Source: an uncultured Clostridium sp.
Lineage (GTDB): Bacteria > Bacillota > Clostridia > Lachnospirales > Lachnospiraceae
Direction of reading: 5' to 3'
NCBI GenBank assembly: GCA_900551135.1
Contig: URUX01000013.1
Location: 1 to 25,411 of the forward strand
Length of the DNA stretch: 25,411 nt
Both the position numbers and the translations under genes were made by a program. Positions 6,510 to 14,411 of the stretch are shown here, piece after piece. The first letter of the stretch is position 1. Every line of letters begins with the position of its first letter. The notes under the pieces were generated by a model. It was given only the letters and a program-made list of their open reading frames with translations. It was not told the origin of the DNA and ran no database searches.

Positions 6510-7202
6510 TTATTCTACTCTAGGGTCGATGATCTTCACTGCATCAGCAACACGGCCGTACTGGCCTTTTGCCTTCTCATATGCGGTGTTAGCGTCGTCG
6601 CCTTTCTTAATGAAATCGGTCATCTTGCCAAGGTTTACGAACTGATAGCCGATAATCTGATCGTCTTTGTCAAGAGCAATACCAGTTACATATCCTTCTG
6701 CCATTTCCAGGTAACGAGGACCTTTCTTTAAAGTTCCGTACATAGTACCTACCTGAGAACGTAAGCCCTTTCCTAAATCTTCCAGACCTGCGCCGATAGG
6801 CAGACCGTCTTCGGAGAATGCACTCTGAGTTCTGCCGTATACAATCTGTAAGAACAGCTCTCTCATAGCGGTATTGATTGCATCACATACTAAGTCGGTA
6901 TTCAATGCCTCCAGTAAAGTTCTGCCAGGAAGAATCTCTGCTGCCATAGCTGCGGAGTGAGTCATACCGGAACATCCCAGTGTCTCAACTAAAGCCTCCT
7001 GAATAATGCCTTCCTTAACGTTTAAGGTCAGCTTACATGCGCCCTGCTGAGGAGCACACCAGCCTACACCATGGGTTAAACCAGAGATGTCAGCGATCTG
7101 CTTAGACTGTACCCATTTTGCTTCTTCCGGAATCGGAGCGGCGCCATGGTTAACGCCCTGTGCTACTGTACACATCTTTTCTACTTCATGTGAATAAATC
7201 AT
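6510..7202 (-). CDS. NifU/IscU-like iron-sulfur scaffold-related protein
   Basis: A 230-residue protein whose middle resembles the NifU N-terminal/IscU scaffold fold. LGCSGMTHSAAMAAEILPGRTLLEAL (split around C77) matches the GCxxSxAS...GKTL region of IscU. Cysteines are C11, C49, C56, C77 and C106. The third IscU ligand, in the HCS motif, has no clear counterpart, and a unique C-terminal region (about 120-230) follows that IscU lacks. It therefore may bind a cluster differently or serve another role. ATG 7200-7202 follows AAAGGAG at seven bases. It is the first gene of a two-gene operon with GGGtGRT. The upstream region is very A-rich on the coding strand, which may act as an UP element. The family pairing is familiar in Clostridia, but the function is not established. 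Confidence 0.85.
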   Translation of the reverse strand: MIYSHEVEKMCTVAQGVNHGAAPIPEEAKWVQSKQIADISGLTHGVGWCAPQQGACKLTLNVKEGIIQEALVETLGCSGMTHSAAMAAEILPGRTLLEALNTDLVCDAINTAMRELFLQIVYGRTQSAFSEDGLPIGAGLEDLGKGLRSQVGTMYGTLKKGPRYLEMAEGYVTGIALDKDDQIIGYQFVNLGKMTDFIKKGDDANTAYEKAKGQYGRVADAVKIIDPRVE

Positions 7203-7426
7203 GTTAAAACTCCTTTCAAATATGTAGTTTCGTAAAAAGCAGTAGTATGGATTGTTTATTTTTTGACATCATACTTATTCCTATTTTCTCACAAAATCGT
7301 CTTTTCGTCTATACTTTTTCCAACTTTTTTCCCTAAATTTCGCCCTCTGCTCTTTAGATAAGTTTTTCTTTACGATTTTTTACGCTTTTTTCATTTTTTC
7401 TTCATTTTTACTTTCTCCTTCACCTA

Positions 7427-7468
7427 TGGACAAACCCTTTCTTCTCCGGTATACTTTGTTATACGGAG
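7427..7468 (+). promoter_or_regulatory. Promoter and overlapping dyad for the phospholipase D-like gene
   Basis: -35 TGGACA (7427-7432), 17-base spacer, -10 TATACT (7450-7455). An inverted repeat CTCCGGTATA (7444-7453) and TATACGGAG (7460-7468) covers the -10 box and runs into the ribosome site GGAG. A protein bound there would block transcription. The remainder of 7203-7426 is an A/T-rich, pyrimidine-heavy stretch with no gene. Confidence 0.65.
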
Positions 7469-7478
7469 AGTGATTCTA

Positions 7479-8939
7479 ATGAAAATTTTAAAAGCCCTGA
7501 GAAGGCGACACCTAATCGTGCTGATTCTAATTGCAGTCTTATTATTTCTCATTATTGGAGCCTGTGCACCTTTTGTCCGCTATAAACCCCTTTCTCCTAC
7601 AACCACCCAGAATCTGAAAACAACAAACTACTGCCAGAACCAGTCTGGTACGGAACGGGTTATGCTGCTGGAAACCAATACCAGCGCATGGGAAGAGCGT
7701 ATGCGTATGATGCAGCTGGCAGAAAAAGAAATCATCCTGTCTACCTTTGATTTCCGCGACGGGGAAGCGCCAAGAGACATTTTATCTCTGCTTTTGCACA
7801 AAGCAGACGAAGGCGTAAAAGTAAAAATTCTGGTAGACGGATTTTCCGGTCTGATCCGGATGGAAGGACGAAATCTTTTTTATGCCCTGTCCAGCCATCC
7901 CAATGCAGAAATCCGGATTTATAATCCCATGAACCTTCTTGCCCCCTGGAAAACTCAGGGAAGAATGCATGATAAATATGTAATTATCGATAATTCTGTA
8001 TTTATTCTGGGCGGACGCAACACCTTCGACTATTTTATCGGAGACTATCCTGCCAACAGCCGCAGCTACGACAGAGAAGTACTGGTTTATAATACCGATC
8101 CAGAACAGGGAGCAGGTGATGGATTATCCCAGGTAAAAGCTTATTTTGAATCCGTTTGGAATCTGCCGGAGAGCAAAATTTTCCACGATTCGGAAAAACT
8201 TTCCAGACGAAAGGGAGTTCAGAAAGAACGGAACAACCTGTATGAGCGCTACACTGCATTATCGGACGCCCGTCCCGATTTATTCCAGACCTCCAAAGAA
8301 GAAATTCGCCAGTATTATGCTGACCACACCTTGGAAGCCGGGAAGATTACGCTGATTAGCAATCCCATTCACATTTATGGAAAAGAACCTGTGGTATTTT
8401 CCACGGTTACGCATTTAATCGAAGAAGCCGAGTCTTCTGTAATTTTCCACACTCCATATGCTGTTCTCAACAACTATATGTATGACACCTTAAAAGCCGC
8501 AGGCAGTCAGGTTCCTGACATGAAAATTATGATTAACTCTGTGGAAAACGGCGATAACTTCTTTGCCTCCAGTGACTACATAAGGCGTAAAAAATGGATG
8601 GCCAGTATGGGAATCCCCATTTATGAATACGATGGCGGTACTTCCTACCATGGAAAGTCTCTGGTCATTGACGAAAAACTGTCTCTCATTGGTTCTTATA
8701 ATCTGGATCTGCGCAGTACCTATATGGATACAGAACTGCTCCTGGCTGTTGAAAGTCCGGATTTGGCAAAAGAACTGACCGGATATATGGATCAATACCA
8801 CAAAGACTGCCGTCTCCTCCTTCCTGACGGCACTTACGAAATACCGGAACACATTACGGTTGCGCCGGTTCCGGCATGGAAAAAGGCCGCATGGGCAATC
8901 GTCGGATTCCTCATGCAGCCGTTCCGGTTCTTATTATAA
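7479..8939 (+). CDS. Membrane-anchored phospholipase D-like protein (cardiolipin synthase-like)
   Basis: PLD superfamily enzyme with two catalytic HKD motifs: MHDKYVIID (H164, K166, D171) followed by GGRNTFD, and YHGKSLVID (H391, K393, D398) followed by GSYNLD. Such enzymes transfer or hydrolyse phosphatidyl groups through a phospho-histidine. ATG 7479 is chosen, 10 bases after GGAG; GTG 7470 lies only one base from that site. The product is 486 residues. An N-terminal hydrophobic segment (about 11-30) ends in LIIGAC, which could be a lipobox with C29, so the catalytic part is probably outside the membrane. The C-terminus (AWAIVGFLMQPFRFLL) is also hydrophobic. It differs from classical cardiolipin synthase in having one rather than two or three N-terminal helices, so the exact reaction is open. 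Confidence 0.88.
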   Translation: MKILKALRRRHLIVLILIAVLLFLIIGACAPFVRYKPLSPTTTQNLKTTNYCQNQSGTERVMLLETNTSAWEERMRMMQLAEKEIILSTFDFRDGEAPRDILSLLLHKADEGVKVKILVDGFSGLIRMEGRNLFYALSSHPNAEIRIYNPMNLLAPWKTQGRMHDKYVIIDNSVFILGGRNTFDYFIGDYPANSRSYDREVLVYNTDPEQGAGDGLSQVKAYFESVWNLPESKIFHDSEKLSRRKGVQKERNNLYERYTALSDARPDLFQTSKEEIRQYYADHTLEAGKITLISNPIHIYGKEPVVFSTVTHLIEEAESSVIFHTPYAVLNNYMYDTLKAAGSQVPDMKIMINSVENGDNFFASSDYIRRKKWMASMGIPIYEYDGGTSYHGKSLVIDEKLSLIGSYNLDLRSTYMDTELLLAVESPDLAKELTGYMDQYHKDCRLLLPDGTYEIPEHITVAPVPAWKKAAWAIVGFLMQPFRFLL

Positions 8940-8951
8940 TCGCTATGTATC

Positions 8952-9797
8952 TCAGTCTCTGCAGCGGAAGTATACCAGTTTTACACGGTTTCCTGCTGTC
9001 GTTGCCTCCCTGCGGACTTCAAAAATCCCAAGGGATTCAATAAATGGTGTAAATTTAGAATGCCCAAAGTTGCGGACGTCAAAATCTGGAAAACGTTTGG
9101 CAAGCTGATTGCGCAGTTCGCCGGAAAAAATCCAGCCGTCATCATCTGAACAGCTTTCTGCAATGCAGCGGACTTCTTTCTTGAATTTCTTCAAGCTCAG
9201 AGTATTTCTGGAGCCTGGAGATTCTTTTATATCTTTCAGGATTTTTTTGCATTTTGGAGAAGAAGACGGACTGTTTTCCAGTACTTTCTTTTTCTCTGCA
9301 GCAGTTGTATCCATATCCTTCAAAACGCTCTCTGTCTCTTCTTTTTCTTCTTTTAAAGCCGTATTCAGCAGAAGATCCAGGTATTTAAATTCATTACAGG
9401 CAGAAACAAACGGCAGAGGGGTCTTGCTCTCCCCCATCCCCAGTACGTACATTCCCGATTCCCGGAGTCTTGCTACCAGACGGGTAAAATCACTGTCTGA
9501 AGACGCAATACAGAATCCGTCCACTGTACCGGAATATAAAATATCCATGGCATCAATAATCATAGCCGAATCCGTAGCATTTTTCCCTGTGGTATAACTG
9601 TACTGCTGGATTGGAATAATGGAATTTTCCAGAAGAACTTTCTTCCAGGAGCCAGAATGGGTACTGGTCCAGTCTCCATAGATTCTTTTATAAGTTGCCA
9701 CTCCCTTCGCAGCTGTCTCATCTAAAATAATTTTTACATATTTATCAGAAATATTATCTGCATCAATTAATATTGCGATTTTTAAATCTTTATTCAT
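8952..9797 (-). CDS. NYN-domain RNase-like protein with C-terminal LOTUS/OST-HTH domain
   Basis: A 281-residue protein. Residues 5-140 form a NYN (PIN-like) nuclease domain of the LabA/DUF88 type: ILIDADNIS (D12, D14), NATDSAMIIDAMDIL (D76) and IASSDSDFTRLV (D101, D103) supply the acidic metal site. A charged linker (about 145-195) leads to a C-terminal winged helix, LKKFKKEVRCIAE to SLGIFEVRR, typical of LOTUS/OST-HTH RNA-binding domains. ATG 9795-9797 is chosen because GAAGGAG lies six bases upstream; an earlier GTG/ATG extension (to 9860) has no ribosome site and lacks domain content. It probably cleaves or binds structured RNA; the target is unknown. It converges with the phospholipase gene (12-base gap) and is divergent from endonuclease IV. 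Confidence 0.88.
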   Translation of the reverse strand: MNKDLKIAILIDADNISDKYVKIILDETAAKGVATYKRIYGDWTSTHSGSWKKVLLENSIIPIQQYSYTTGKNATDSAMIIDAMDILYSGTVDGFCIASSDSDFTRLVARLRESGMYVLGMGESKTPLPFVSACNEFKYLDLLLNTALKEEKEETESVLKDMDTTAAEKKKVLENSPSSSPKCKKILKDIKESPGSRNTLSLKKFKKEVRCIAESCSDDDGWIFSGELRNQLAKRFPDFDVRNFGHSKFTPFIESLGIFEVRREATTAGNRVKLVYFRCRD

Positions 9798-9816
9798 ATT
9801 CATCTCCTTCTGCTTG

Positions 9817-9845
9817 TTGACACAGTCTTTGAAACTCCCTATACT
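9817..9845 (+). promoter_or_regulatory. SigmaA promoter for nfo
   Basis: Perfect -35 TTGACA (9817-9822), 17-base spacer and -10 TATACT (9840-9845). Transcription would start about 45 bases before the nfo ATG. The promoter overlaps the untranslated leader of the divergent NYN gene, so the two transcripts may be antisense at their 5' ends. Confidence 0.75.
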
Positions 9846-9897
9846 AACGTGTACAGACATTTTTCCATTTCCCTGTCTGCCATGAAAGGAGTTTTTT

Positions 9898-10737
9898 ATG
9901 TTTTCAATTGGTACTCATGTTTCCTCTGCCAAAGGTTATCTGCGCATGGGAAAAGACGCCCTTTCCATCGGCGCCAATACCCTGCAGTTTTTTGCCAGAA
10001 ATCCCAGAGGAAGTAAATCAAAGCCATTAAATATTCCAGATCTGACGGCATTCCGCCAATTTATGAAAGAGCATCAGTTTGCCCCCATTGTAGGCCACGC
10101 ACCCTACACCCTAAACGCCTGTTCCAAAGATGCAGGACTGCGGAAACTGGCGGCAGAAATGTTTTCCGAAGACTTAACCCTTATGAGTTACATTCCAGGC
10201 AACTACTATAATTTTCATCCAGGCAGCCATTTAGGACAGGGTTCTGCCATTGGAACGGACTATATCAGTCAGATGTTAAATTCCTGCATGACACCGGATC
10301 AGCCTACGACTGTGCTGTTAGAAACCATGGCCGGAAAAGGCACAGAAATCGGACGTACCTTTGAAGAACTGGCTGTAATTCTTGATAAAACGGACCCTGC
10401 ACTTCACCCAAAGCTGGGAATCTGTCTGGACTCCTGCCATATCTGGGATGCCGGATATGACTTATTAGAATCTCTGGATAAAATCCTGGATGAACTGGAT
10501 TCCGTCATTGGCCTTTCAAAGGTCAAAGCCTTTCATCTCAATGACAGTCAAAATGCCTGCGGAAGCAGAAAAGACCGCCACGCTTCCATCGGCGAGGGGT
10601 ATCTGGGACTGGAAGGAATCCGCAGTATCATCAATCATCCAAAATTAAAGCATCTTCCCTTCATTCTGGAAACCCCTCAGGATTTAGAAGGCCATGGCCG
10701 GGAAATCCAGCTGCTGAAAACACAGGTTCAGGATTAA
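9898..10737 (+). CDS. nfo: Deoxyribonuclease IV (AP endonuclease)
   Basis: Endonuclease IV cuts DNA 5' of abasic sites in base excision repair. The 279-residue product has the family length and the TIM-barrel zinc motifs: IGTHVSSAKG at the start, GHAPYTLN, NFHPGSHLG, LLETMAGKG, GICLDSCHIWDAGYD, AFHLNDSQ, KDRHASIGEG and FILETP. These contain the histidines, aspartates and glutamates that hold three zinc ions. ATG 9898 follows AAAGGAG at six bases. It is cytoplasmic and monocistronic, with its own strong promoter, and its stop codon lies only 10 bases from the convergent ABC exporter stop, without a clear terminator between them. Confidence 0.97.
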   Translation: MFSIGTHVSSAKGYLRMGKDALSIGANTLQFFARNPRGSKSKPLNIPDLTAFRQFMKEHQFAPIVGHAPYTLNACSKDAGLRKLAAEMFSEDLTLMSYIPGNYYNFHPGSHLGQGSAIGTDYISQMLNSCMTPDQPTTVLLETMAGKGTEIGRTFEELAVILDKTDPALHPKLGICLDSCHIWDAGYDLLESLDKILDELDSVIGLSKVKAFHLNDSQNACGSRKDRHASIGEGYLGLEGIRSIINHPKLKHLPFILETPQDLEGHGREIQLLKTQVQD

Positions 10738-10747
10738 CCTGCCATAA

Positions 10748-12496
10748 TCAGGACGCTGCAAACTGGCTGTTGTAAAGTCTGGCATAAAAGCCGCCCTTTG
10801 CCAGCAGTTCCTCGTGTTTTCCCTGCTCTACAATATGTCCGGATTCCATAACTAAAATTATATCCGCTTCTTTGATGGTAGATAAACGGTGGGCCACAAT
10901 AAAGCTGGTCCGCCCCTCCATCATCTTGGCAAATGCCTTTTGAATCCGTATTTCAGTACGGGTATCAATGGAAGAGGTTGCCTCATCTAAAATCAGCATA
11001 GGCGGCAGACACAGCATGACTCTGGCAATACACAGAAGCTGTTTCTGACCCTGGGAAAGATTTCCCCCATCCTCGCTGATAACCGTGTCATAGCCCTGCG
11101 GCATCTTTCGGATAAAGCTGTCTGCATGGGCTTCTTTTGCAGCCCGGATAATCTCCTCTAAGGAAGCGTCCGGCTTCCCATAAGCAATATTTTCCCGTAT
11201 GGTGCCGGATTTCAGCCACGTTTCCTGAAGCACCATGCCATAGCTGGAACGCAGGCTTTTTCTGGTAATATTCCGGATGTCATGGCCATCTACCTGAATG
11301 CTTCCGCTGTTTACATCATAAAAACGCATCAGCAAATTGATAATGGTTGTTTTTCCACATCCCGTAGGCCCTACAATGGCAACCCGGTTTCCAGGTTCTA
11401 CCTGAAGATTGAAGTTTTCAATCAGCTTTCCTTCCGGATTATAAGAAAAATCTACATTCTTAAGTTCTACATTTCCCTCTGCATGGCTAAGAGTTACCGC
11501 GTCCGGAGCATCCTCTGGAACGGCCTCCTGATCAATCAAAGCAAACACACGGGAAGCGGACACCAGCGCATTCTGCAGTTCTGTAACCACTCCGGAAATC
11601 TCATTAAAAGGCTTGGTATACTGATTGGCATAGCTTAAAAAGCTGGTAAGCTGTCCAATGGAAATCATTCCTTTTATGGCTGCAAAGGAGCCGGTAAGAC
11701 CTACTGCCGCATACACCATACTGTTGACAAACCGGGTAGCCGGATTGGTAATGGAGGAAAAAAAGGTAGCCTTTAAGCTGTATCCGGCCAGACGGTCATT
11801 GATTTCCTCAAACTGCTTCTGTGCCTCATCTCCGTGACCAAAAGCCTGGACAACTTTCAGATTTCCCAGCATCTCGTCCACCAGACCCGTCAGTTCTCCT
11901 CTGGTTTCAGACTGGTGCTTAAACATGGTATAGGTTTTTCCTGCAATAAAGGCCGCCACAACCAGAGAAAGAGGAGTCAGGATTACCACGACCGCTGTAA
12001 TCCATGGATTGACAGACAGCATAAACAAAAGCGTTCCCAGAATGGTCATAACTCCCGTAAATAACTGGGTAAATCCCATTAAAAGGCCTTCGGAAAACTG
12101 ATCGACATCTGTAATGACTCTGCTTAAAACATCTCCGGATGTATGACTGTCAATATAGCTGACCGGCAGATGCTCCAGCCGTTCGAATGCCTGGGTACGG
12201 ATATCCATTACAACCTGATACGTAATCTTATTATTAATATGGTTCATCAGCCACTGAGCCAGAGCCGTCACCCCTACCGATGCCCCGATTTTTCCTAAAA
12301 TCACAGTCAGTCTGGAAAAATCCACATTTCCAGGGCTTACAATTGCATCTACTGCCTGACCGATTAAAATCGGCACATACAGCGTCAGCGCCACAATCAC
12401 CAGCGCCAGCGCCATAGAAATTCCTACCTTCCATTTGTACTGACGGATATAAAGAAGGATGCGTTTTATGGTTTCCTGATTTTTTTTACTCTTCAT
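10748..12496 (-). CDS. ABC exporter half-transporter, intact catalytic site
   Basis: Half of a heterodimeric ABC exporter, 582 residues: membrane domain (about 15-310, six helices) and nucleotide-binding domain. Walker A GPTGCGKTT (376-384), Q-loop VLQETWL, signature LSQGQ (480-484), Walker B MLILDE with catalytic E505, and switch H536 in IVAHRLS. The signature departs from LSGGQ, which is expected for the subunit that completes the degenerate ATP site of its partner. ATG 12494-12496 is used: AGGAGG precedes it at nine bases, and it overlaps the upstream partner gene by 11 bases. A longer reading from 12628 would be antisense-like noise in the partner's 3' end. Likely exports a drug, lipid or peptide; substrate unknown. 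Confidence 0.93.
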   Translation of the reverse strand: MKSKKNQETIKRILLYIRQYKWKVGISMALALVIVALTLYVPILIGQAVDAIVSPGNVDFSRLTVILGKIGASVGVTALAQWLMNHINNKITYQVVMDIRTQAFERLEHLPVSYIDSHTSGDVLSRVITDVDQFSEGLLMGFTQLFTGVMTILGTLLFMLSVNPWITAVVVILTPLSLVVAAFIAGKTYTMFKHQSETRGELTGLVDEMLGNLKVVQAFGHGDEAQKQFEEINDRLAGYSLKATFFSSITNPATRFVNSMVYAAVGLTGSFAAIKGMISIGQLTSFLSYANQYTKPFNEISGVVTELQNALVSASRVFALIDQEAVPEDAPDAVTLSHAEGNVELKNVDFSYNPEGKLIENFNLQVEPGNRVAIVGPTGCGKTTIINLLMRFYDVNSGSIQVDGHDIRNITRKSLRSSYGMVLQETWLKSGTIRENIAYGKPDASLEEIIRAAKEAHADSFIRKMPQGYDTVISEDGGNLSQGQKQLLCIARVMLCLPPMLILDEATSSIDTRTEIRIQKAFAKMMEGRTSFIVAHRLSTIKEADIILVMESGHIVEQGKHEELLAKGGFYARLYNSQFAAS

Positions 12497-14249
12497 CTTT
12501 CTGCACCTCCTCTTTTGATAACTGGGACAGGCAGATTTCCCGGTAAACCTCGCAGGACTGGAACAGTTCCTTATGAGTTCCCGCTCCTGCCAGCTTTCCA
12601 TCATCCAGTACCAGAATCCTGTCGGCATGTTTCACTGTAGCCGCTCTCTGGGAAACCAGAAATACGGTCATATTCCGGGTATCTTCTTTTATTGCCCTGC
12701 GCAGTCTGGCATCTGTGGCAAAATCCAGCGCTGACGCACTGTCATCCATAATTAAGATCTCCGGCTGACGCACAAGCGCTCTGGCAATGGTCAGTCTCTG
12801 GCGCTGGCCTCCTGATAAATTGCGTCCTCCCTGACTGACAGCAAAATCCAGTCCTCTTCCCTTTTCTTCAATAAATTCTTTTGCCTGGGCAGTCTTTAAA
12901 GCATTCCAGATTTCTTCATCCGATGCATCCTTTTTGCCCCACTGTATATTTTCTCTTAAACTTCCTTTAAACAGCACTGCTTTCTGGGGAACTACTCCGA
13001 TTTTCTCCCGCAGTTCGTCTAATTTTCGTTCTTTAATCTCCTGTCCGTCCACTCTGACTGTTCCCTCGCCTGCATCATAAAATCTGGGAATCAGATTGAC
13101 CAGAGTGGATTTTCCTGAACCGGTTCCTCCGATAATGCCAATGGTTTCGCCAGGCATAACCGCAAAGGATATATCGGTCAGAGACGGCTCTTTTGCCCCC
13201 TCATAGGTAAACGTCACATGGGAAAATTCCACCTTGGGCTCAGAGCTGGATACCGCTTTTGCATTTACACTGGATTCCGGCTGCTGTACTGCTTTTTCCG
13301 TAATGCCCGGCTGAATTTCAAATACGCTGTCTACTCTCTTCATACTGGCCATGGCCTTGGAAATTAAAATAATCAGATTTGCCAGTTTAATTAATTCTAC
13401 GAGAATCTGAGACATATAGTTGACTAAGGCTACGACTTTCCCCTGTGACAAAATACCAGAGTCAACCTGTTTTGCTCCTGTCCAAATCAGAACTACAATT
13501 GCCAGATTAATAATCACATAGGTCACCGGATTCAGCAAAGCGGCAATCTTTCCTACAAAGATCTGGGATTTAACCAGAAGGCTGTTTTCTTCTTTAAAGC
13601 GGCTGGATTCGCTTTCCTGCCGGTTAAATGCCCGAATCACCCGAACCCCCAGCAGGTTTTCTCTCGTTGACAATGTTACCTGATCCAATTGTTTCTGTAC
13701 CTTTTTATATAAAGGCATGCTGATAAGAAGAATCCCAAATACTACCAGAGACAGCAGAGGAATGGCACAGGCAAATACCAGCGCTCCCTTTACGTCCACT
13801 GTAAATGCCATAACCATCGCGCCAAAAACTACAAACGGAGAGCGCAGAAACAGGCGGAGCACCATATTGACCCCGTTTTGTACCGTATTAATATCGCCAG
13901 TCATGCGGGTAATCAAAGTAGACGTTCCCACGGTATCGATTTCCGTATAAGAAAGTTTATTAATGTGGGCAAATAAATCATTTCTTAAAGCTGTCCCTGC
14001 TCCAATTGCTGCCTTCGCCGCAAAATACTGGGCTGTCAGAGAACAGGTAATCCCGACTACCGCCAGTCCTGCCAGCAGAGCGCCCATTTTTAATATATAA
14101 GCACTGTCCTGTCCCCGTATTCCCACATCTATCATACTGGCTACTACCAGAGGCACAAAAAGTTCAAAACTGGCTTCCAGCATTTTAAACAGCGGGGCTA
14201 TCATACTTTCCTTTCGGTATCGTTTCATATACCCTAGAAGTCTTTTCAT
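12486..14249 (-). CDS. ABC exporter half-transporter, degenerate catalytic site
   Basis: First gene of the exporter pair, 587 residues, with a six-helix membrane domain and an ATPase domain. Walker A GGTGSGKSTL (374-383) and signature LSGGQ (478-482) are canonical. Walker B reads ILIMDD, so the catalytic glutamate is D503, and the switch histidine is replaced by Q534 (LVSQRAA). This is the pattern of the non-hydrolysing site in heterodimers such as TM287/288 and BmrCD. Start ATG 14247-14249 lies about nine bases after GGAGG; upstream in-frame ATGs to 14384 have no ribosome site. Its stop codon overlaps the start of the second gene, so the two are translationally coupled. Confidence 0.93.
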   Translation of the reverse strand: MKRLLGYMKRYRKESMIAPLFKMLEASFELFVPLVVASMIDVGIRGQDSAYILKMGALLAGLAVVGITCSLTAQYFAAKAAIGAGTALRNDLFAHINKLSYTEIDTVGTSTLITRMTGDINTVQNGVNMVLRLFLRSPFVVFGAMVMAFTVDVKGALVFACAIPLLSLVVFGILLISMPLYKKVQKQLDQVTLSTRENLLGVRVIRAFNRQESESSRFKEENSLLVKSQIFVGKIAALLNPVTYVIINLAIVVLIWTGAKQVDSGILSQGKVVALVNYMSQILVELIKLANLIILISKAMASMKRVDSVFEIQPGITEKAVQQPESSVNAKAVSSSEPKVEFSHVTFTYEGAKEPSLTDISFAVMPGETIGIIGGTGSGKSTLVNLIPRFYDAGEGTVRVDGQEIKERKLDELREKIGVVPQKAVLFKGSLRENIQWGKKDASDEEIWNALKTAQAKEFIEEKGRGLDFAVSQGGRNLSGGQRQRLTIARALVRQPEILIMDDSASALDFATDARLRRAIKEDTRNMTVFLVSQRAATVKHADRILVLDDGKLAGAGTHKELFQSCEVYREICLSQLSKEEVQKDEE

Positions 14250-14317
14250 ACTGTAATTCCTCCAAACGTATGCGTATTCTTCACAATTGTACGGATGCCG
14301 CATATCTTTAATAGGCC

Positions 14318-14346
14318 TTGTTATTTTTTCCAGAGCATGGTATATT
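14318..14346 (+). promoter_or_regulatory. Promoter of the YihY-family gene
   Basis: -35 TTGTTA (14318-14323), 17-base spacer, -10 TATATT (14341-14346). The transcript would begin near 14353 and includes the GC palindrome at 14361-14376. Confidence 0.6.
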
Positions 14347-14360
14347 CTTACCAGTCCCTG

Positions 14361-14376
14361 GCGCCGGAACCGGCGC
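14361..14376. promoter_or_regulatory. GC-rich palindrome in the exporter/YihY intergenic region
   Basis: GCGCCGGAACCGGCGC, two perfect seven-base arms around AA. It is much richer in GC than its surroundings and lies 36 bases before the YihY ATG, just after the predicted transcription start. It could be an operator or a 5' UTR hairpin with a GAAC tetraloop. Confidence 0.55.
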
Positions 14377-14411
14377 TTATGCAAACAACACTTTCATAAA
14401 GGAGCGTTTCT

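Noticed and set aside
9798..9860. Longer start for the NYN protein
   Set aside because: The 21 extra residues precede the domain, have no ribosome site, and overlap the GAAGGAG that serves the start at 9797.
12497..12628. N-terminal extension of the second ABC subunit
   Set aside because: It overlaps the 3' end of the partner gene, has no membrane-domain similarity, and the start at 12496 has a far better ribosome site.
14250..14384. N-terminal extension of the first ABC subunit
   Set aside because: It crosses the YihY promoter region and lacks a ribosome site; the start at 14249 fits homologue length.
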